DNA from: Chryseobacterium sp. G0201
GTDB taxonomy: Bacteria; Bacteroidota; Bacteroidia; Flavobacteriales; Weeksellaceae
DNA: 64,000 bases
Direction: 5' to 3'
NCBI RefSeq assembly: GCF_003815655.1
Contig: NZ_CP033917.1
Coordinates: forward strand, 2,790,001-2,854,000
Shown: one piece after another, positions 61,531 to 64,000 of the stretch
Numbering within the stretch: the first letter of the stretch is position 1
How the letters are laid out: each line of letters starts with the position of its first letter
Notes under the pieces: generated by a model
Database searches by the model: none
The model's input: the letters and a program-made list of their open reading frames with translations, nothing else
What the model was told of the DNA's origin: nothing
Made by a program: the position numbers and the translations under genes

Positions 61531-63488
61531 AAAAGTTATTCAATGGCAGATTTTCAGCACTGTTTAGTATTCTGAGTCTATATATTTTTTTGGCATTTGT
61601 AATTAGGATAATATTACTGATCTGGTCTTTAAAAGATCTTGAGCTTAATTTCCTACATATTTTGCGGGCTTTTTTCACAGGGTTCTTATTTGACCTGACG
61701 ATGGGTTCTTTATTTTTGGCATTTTACGCCTTTTATCTTTTGATCTTTCCGAAAAGATGGATCGGATCTTTGTTTGATAAAATCATCACCTATTTTTATC
61801 TAAGCTTGATTTTCATTATTATTTATTTTAGCCTTTTGGCAGAAATACCTTTTTGGGATGAGTTTGGGGTGAGGTTCAATTTCATTGCGGTAGATTATCT
61901 TATTTACACTTATGAAGTTGTCGAAAACATCAATCAGTCTTATCCTTTACCTGTGATTGCTGTTGTTTTGGTAGGATTGATTGTTCTTACGTTTGTTTTA
62001 TTTAAAAAACTGAATATCTTCAAAAACACTTTTTCTGATAAGAATTCTATCAGTAATCGTTTATTTTATTCACTTCCGGTTTTGGCAATTGCCATTATTT
62101 TAGGCTTGGTGATGAAAAACAAGCAGGCGGATTTCAGTAATAATTTGGTGGTAAATGAATTGGGGAAAAACGGTGCTTTTTCTTTTGTAACTGCCTTCAA
62201 ATCAAACGAGCTTGATTATGAAACCTTCTACCCGAAACTATCGGAAAAAGAAGCTTATTCAATAGTTAAGAAGAATCTTTTACAGGAAAATCAAAAATAT
62301 ACAACCGCAAAATATGATGATATATCAAGGCTCACCATAGGAAATAATGAACAAAAACCTAATCTCATCCTTATTGCCATAGAAAGTTTCAGCGCAGATT
62401 TTCTGACAGAATTTGGCAATAAAGATCATCTTACGCCCAACTATGAAAAGTTGTCGAATGAAAGTATTTTCTTTACAAATCTGTATGCAACAGGAACAAG
62501 AACCGTTCGCGGGATGGAAGCTTTAACATTATCTGTTCCGCCAACACCGGGAAATAGCATCGTAAGAAGACCTAATAATCAGAATTTATTTTCCGTTTCT
62601 ACAATTGTAAAATCAAAAGATTATCAGCCCTATTTTATTTATGGCGGCGATGGTTATTTTGATAATATGAATACCTTTTTTGGTGGACAGGGATTTGATA
62701 TTGTTGACAGAAACAGAGGTAATCCTTTAGCAGACGAGATTAAAACACAAAGATTTGCAATTCCTGATAACGAAGTGAAATTTGAAAATGCCTGGGGAAT
62801 CTGTGATGAAGATCTTTATAATCAATCTATCAAATACGCTGATAAAAGCGCTAAAGCAAACAAACCGTTTTTTCAGTTTGTAATGACCACTTCCAACCAC
62901 AAACCTTACACTTTCCCAGCAGGAAAGATCGACCTTCCGCAAGGTGATAGAAATGCTGCCGTGAAATATACAGATTATGCTTTAGGAAAGTTCATTGCGG
63001 ATGCGAAGACAAAACCCTGGTTTAAAAATACCGTATTCGTTATAGTTGCAGACCATTGTGCAAGCAGTGCCGGGAAGTGGGAGATCAATATCGACAGACA
63101 TCACATTCCTGCAATTATTTATAATCTTCCACAGCAACAACCAACAAGAATTGATCGTTTAACTTCACAGATCGATTTGATGCCGACTTTATTCGGATAT
63201 CTCGGTTGGAATTACAACACAAGTCTTTACGGAAAAGACATCAATCAAATGAAAGTTGGAGATGAAAGAGCTTTTATTGGCAATTACAGAACTTTGGGAA
63301 TGCTGAAAGGAAATGTCTTCACACAGATTGACGATAGAAAAAGGTTAAAACAGTTTGGAGTTTCAGGAAATGAAAAACAGACCTTGTCAGAAATAAAAAC
63401 AAAAAATCAGGAATTGGCCTATCAAACCATTTCTTATTATCAGACAGCAAGTGTGAGATTTAAAAATGGTAAAATGAAAGCTAAATAA
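61527..63488 (+). CDS. LTA-synthase-like phosphoglycerol transferase/sulfatase-fold protein
   Basis: This 653-residue protein has about five N-terminal membrane spans and a C-terminal alkaline-phosphatase-fold domain. Catalytic features: LILIAIESFSADFL with the metal-binding Glu, GTRTVRGMEALTLSVPPTPG containing the likely catalytic Thr, VFVIVADHCASSAGKWE with the Asp-His pair, and HHIPAIIYN. Gram-negative bacteria have no lipoteichoic acid, so the product may act like OpgB (phosphoglycerol transferase on periplasmic glycans) or modify a surface lipid. It is co-translated with DgkA. Confidence 0.88.
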   Translation: MKKLFNGRFSALFSILSLYIFLAFVIRIILLIWSLKDLELNFLHILRAFFTGFLFDLTMGSLFLAFYAFYLLIFPKRWIGSLFDKIITYFYLSLIFIIIYFSLLAEIPFWDEFGVRFNFIAVDYLIYTYEVVENINQSYPLPVIAVVLVGLIVLTFVLFKKLNIFKNTFSDKNSISNRLFYSLPVLAIAIILGLVMKNKQADFSNNLVVNELGKNGAFSFVTAFKSNELDYETFYPKLSEKEAYSIVKKNLLQENQKYTTAKYDDISRLTIGNNEQKPNLILIAIESFSADFLTEFGNKDHLTPNYEKLSNESIFFTNLYATGTRTVRGMEALTLSVPPTPGNSIVRRPNNQNLFSVSTIVKSKDYQPYFIYGGDGYFDNMNTFFGGQGFDIVDRNRGNPLADEIKTQRFAIPDNEVKFENAWGICDEDLYNQSIKYADKSAKANKPFFQFVMTTSNHKPYTFPAGKIDLPQGDRNAAVKYTDYALGKFIADAKTKPWFKNTVFVIVADHCASSAGKWEINIDRHHIPAIIYNLPQQQPTRIDRLTSQIDLMPTLFGYLGWNYNTSLYGKDINQMKVGDERAFIGNYRTLGMLKGNVFTQIDDRKRLKQFGVSGNEKQTLSEIKTKNQELAYQTISYYQTASVRFKNGKMKAK

Positions 63489-63536
63489 AAACAGCCGGAA
63501 TTGGGCTATTATTTTTTATCAATAAATTCCTGAACT

Positions 63537-64000
63537 ATGAGATTAATAACTTTTCTGAAAAGCAAGAAAAGGCTTTTGTTTCGTGCGACGCTTATTACTC
63601 TATTAATTGTATTTGTAACATTAAGCTGTCTTGTTTTTTTTCTGCCACTAGAATATCTGGATATCCATATTTCAGAGGAAATACAGGAAAAGCAGACGCC
63701 GTATCTTAACACCATAATGATCTGGCTTAGTTACTTTGGAAGAACGACGGTGTCGGTTATAATGGTGGGATTAACTTCACTTTTTTTTCTGATTTTGGGC
63801 TATAAAAAAGAAACTGTTCTGCTTTTATCAACGCTTTTATCAGGTGTTTTAGGGTTAGGACTAAAAATGCTGATCAACAGACCCCGCCCGTCCCAAGATT
63901 TAGTTGTCCTTTTAGAAGAAACTAAATATCAAAGCTTTCCCAGCGGTCACGTTTTGTTTTATACTGTATTTTTTGGTACATTAATATTGATTATTCTTTA
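63537..64000 (+). CDS. PAP2-family phosphatase, 3' end outside window
   Basis: The frame opens with ATG 63537 (MRLITFLKSKKRLLFRATLI) and is still open at the window end, giving at least 154 residues. It has several membrane spans and two of the three PAP2 motifs: KMLINRPRP (KX6RP) and SFPSGH. The final SRX5HX3D block should lie beyond the window. It probably dephosphorylates a membrane lipid phosphate and may complete the DgkA/LTA-synthase-like lipid cycle. It starts 48 bases after the upstream stop, and that gap has a small AGCC/GGCT hairpin followed by T-rich sequence. Confidence 0.85.
   Translation, partial: MRLITFLKSKKRLLFRATLITLLIVFVTLSCLVFFLPLEYLDIHISEEIQEKQTPYLNTIMIWLSYFGRTTVSVIMVGLTSLFFLILGYKKETVLLLSTLLSGVLGLGLKMLINRPRPSQDLVVLLEETKYQSFPSGHVLFYTVFFGTLILIIL

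Overview
The window reads as DNA from a low-GC Bacteroidota bacterium of the class Flavobacteriia. A Chryseobacterium/Elizabethkingia-like member of the Weeksellaceae is my best guess. The reasons are the AT-rich composition, -7 boxes of the TAnnTTTG type (the Bacteroidota primary-sigma motif), conjugation genes of the CTnDOT type (DUF4133, DUF4134, TraG/J/K/M/N families), and many lipoproteins and surface proteins with Flavobacteriia flavour. I saw no tRNA or rRNA gene.

Layout. (1) 1-2121: the end of a PRTRC cassette (an open-ended gene, protein B, ThiF-like protein), a module typical of plasmids and integrative elements. (2) 2919-6505: a two-gene restriction-modification-like pair, an N6-adenine methylase and a small PD-ExK nuclease candidate. 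(3) 6682-7121: a non-coding array of 88-90 bp repeats. (4) 11659 down to 7483, minus strand: a fluoride-stress operon led by a clear crcB-motif fluoride riboswitch, with a CLC-F type channel, a DUF190 protein and enolase, followed by an EamA protein and a PAP2 phosphatase. (5) 15885 down to 11709, minus strand: an arsenite resistance operon (arsR, DUF6428, arsO-like, metallophosphoesterase, gcvH-like, acr3) without an arsenate reductase. (6) 16082-18429: two paralogous secreted surface proteins and a small lipoprotein.

(7) 18470-44726, plus strand: an almost unbroken conjugation region. It holds a relaxosome accessory protein, relaxase, ParA-like ATPase, TraE/F-like membrane proteins, a TraG/VirB4 ATPase carrying an inserted DnaJ domain, four consecutive secreted proteins sharing a C-terminal motif, TraJ/K/M/N-like channel parts, a VirD4-like coupling protein, an M23 peptidase, DUF3945-type proteins and a 1741-residue methylase-helicase. 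(8) 44951-50641: a copper-resistance gene set (Cys-rich protein, HMA/DUF3347, DUF305, DUF3347 lipoprotein, haem-binding protein, multicopper oxidase fused to a barrel-like tail). (9) 58638 down to 51404, minus strand: a metal efflux operon with an RND pump fused to its own TolC-type channel, an MFS exporter and the periplasmic adaptor, next to a divergent two-component system (59063-61032). (10) 61162-64000: envelope-lipid genes (DgkA, LTA-synthase-like, PAP2), probably chromosomal backbone.

The simplest reading is an integrative conjugative element (or plasmid-derived island) carrying stress cargo against fluoride, arsenite, copper and divalent metals, plus a restriction system. Its exact ends cannot be fixed from this window. 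The most unusual items are the J-domain insertion in the conjugation ATPase, the run of four secreted proteins with a common C-terminal motif, the riboswitch-led operon that includes enolase itself (a fluoride target), the 88-90 bp repeat array, and a lipoyl-carrier protein inside an arsenic operon.
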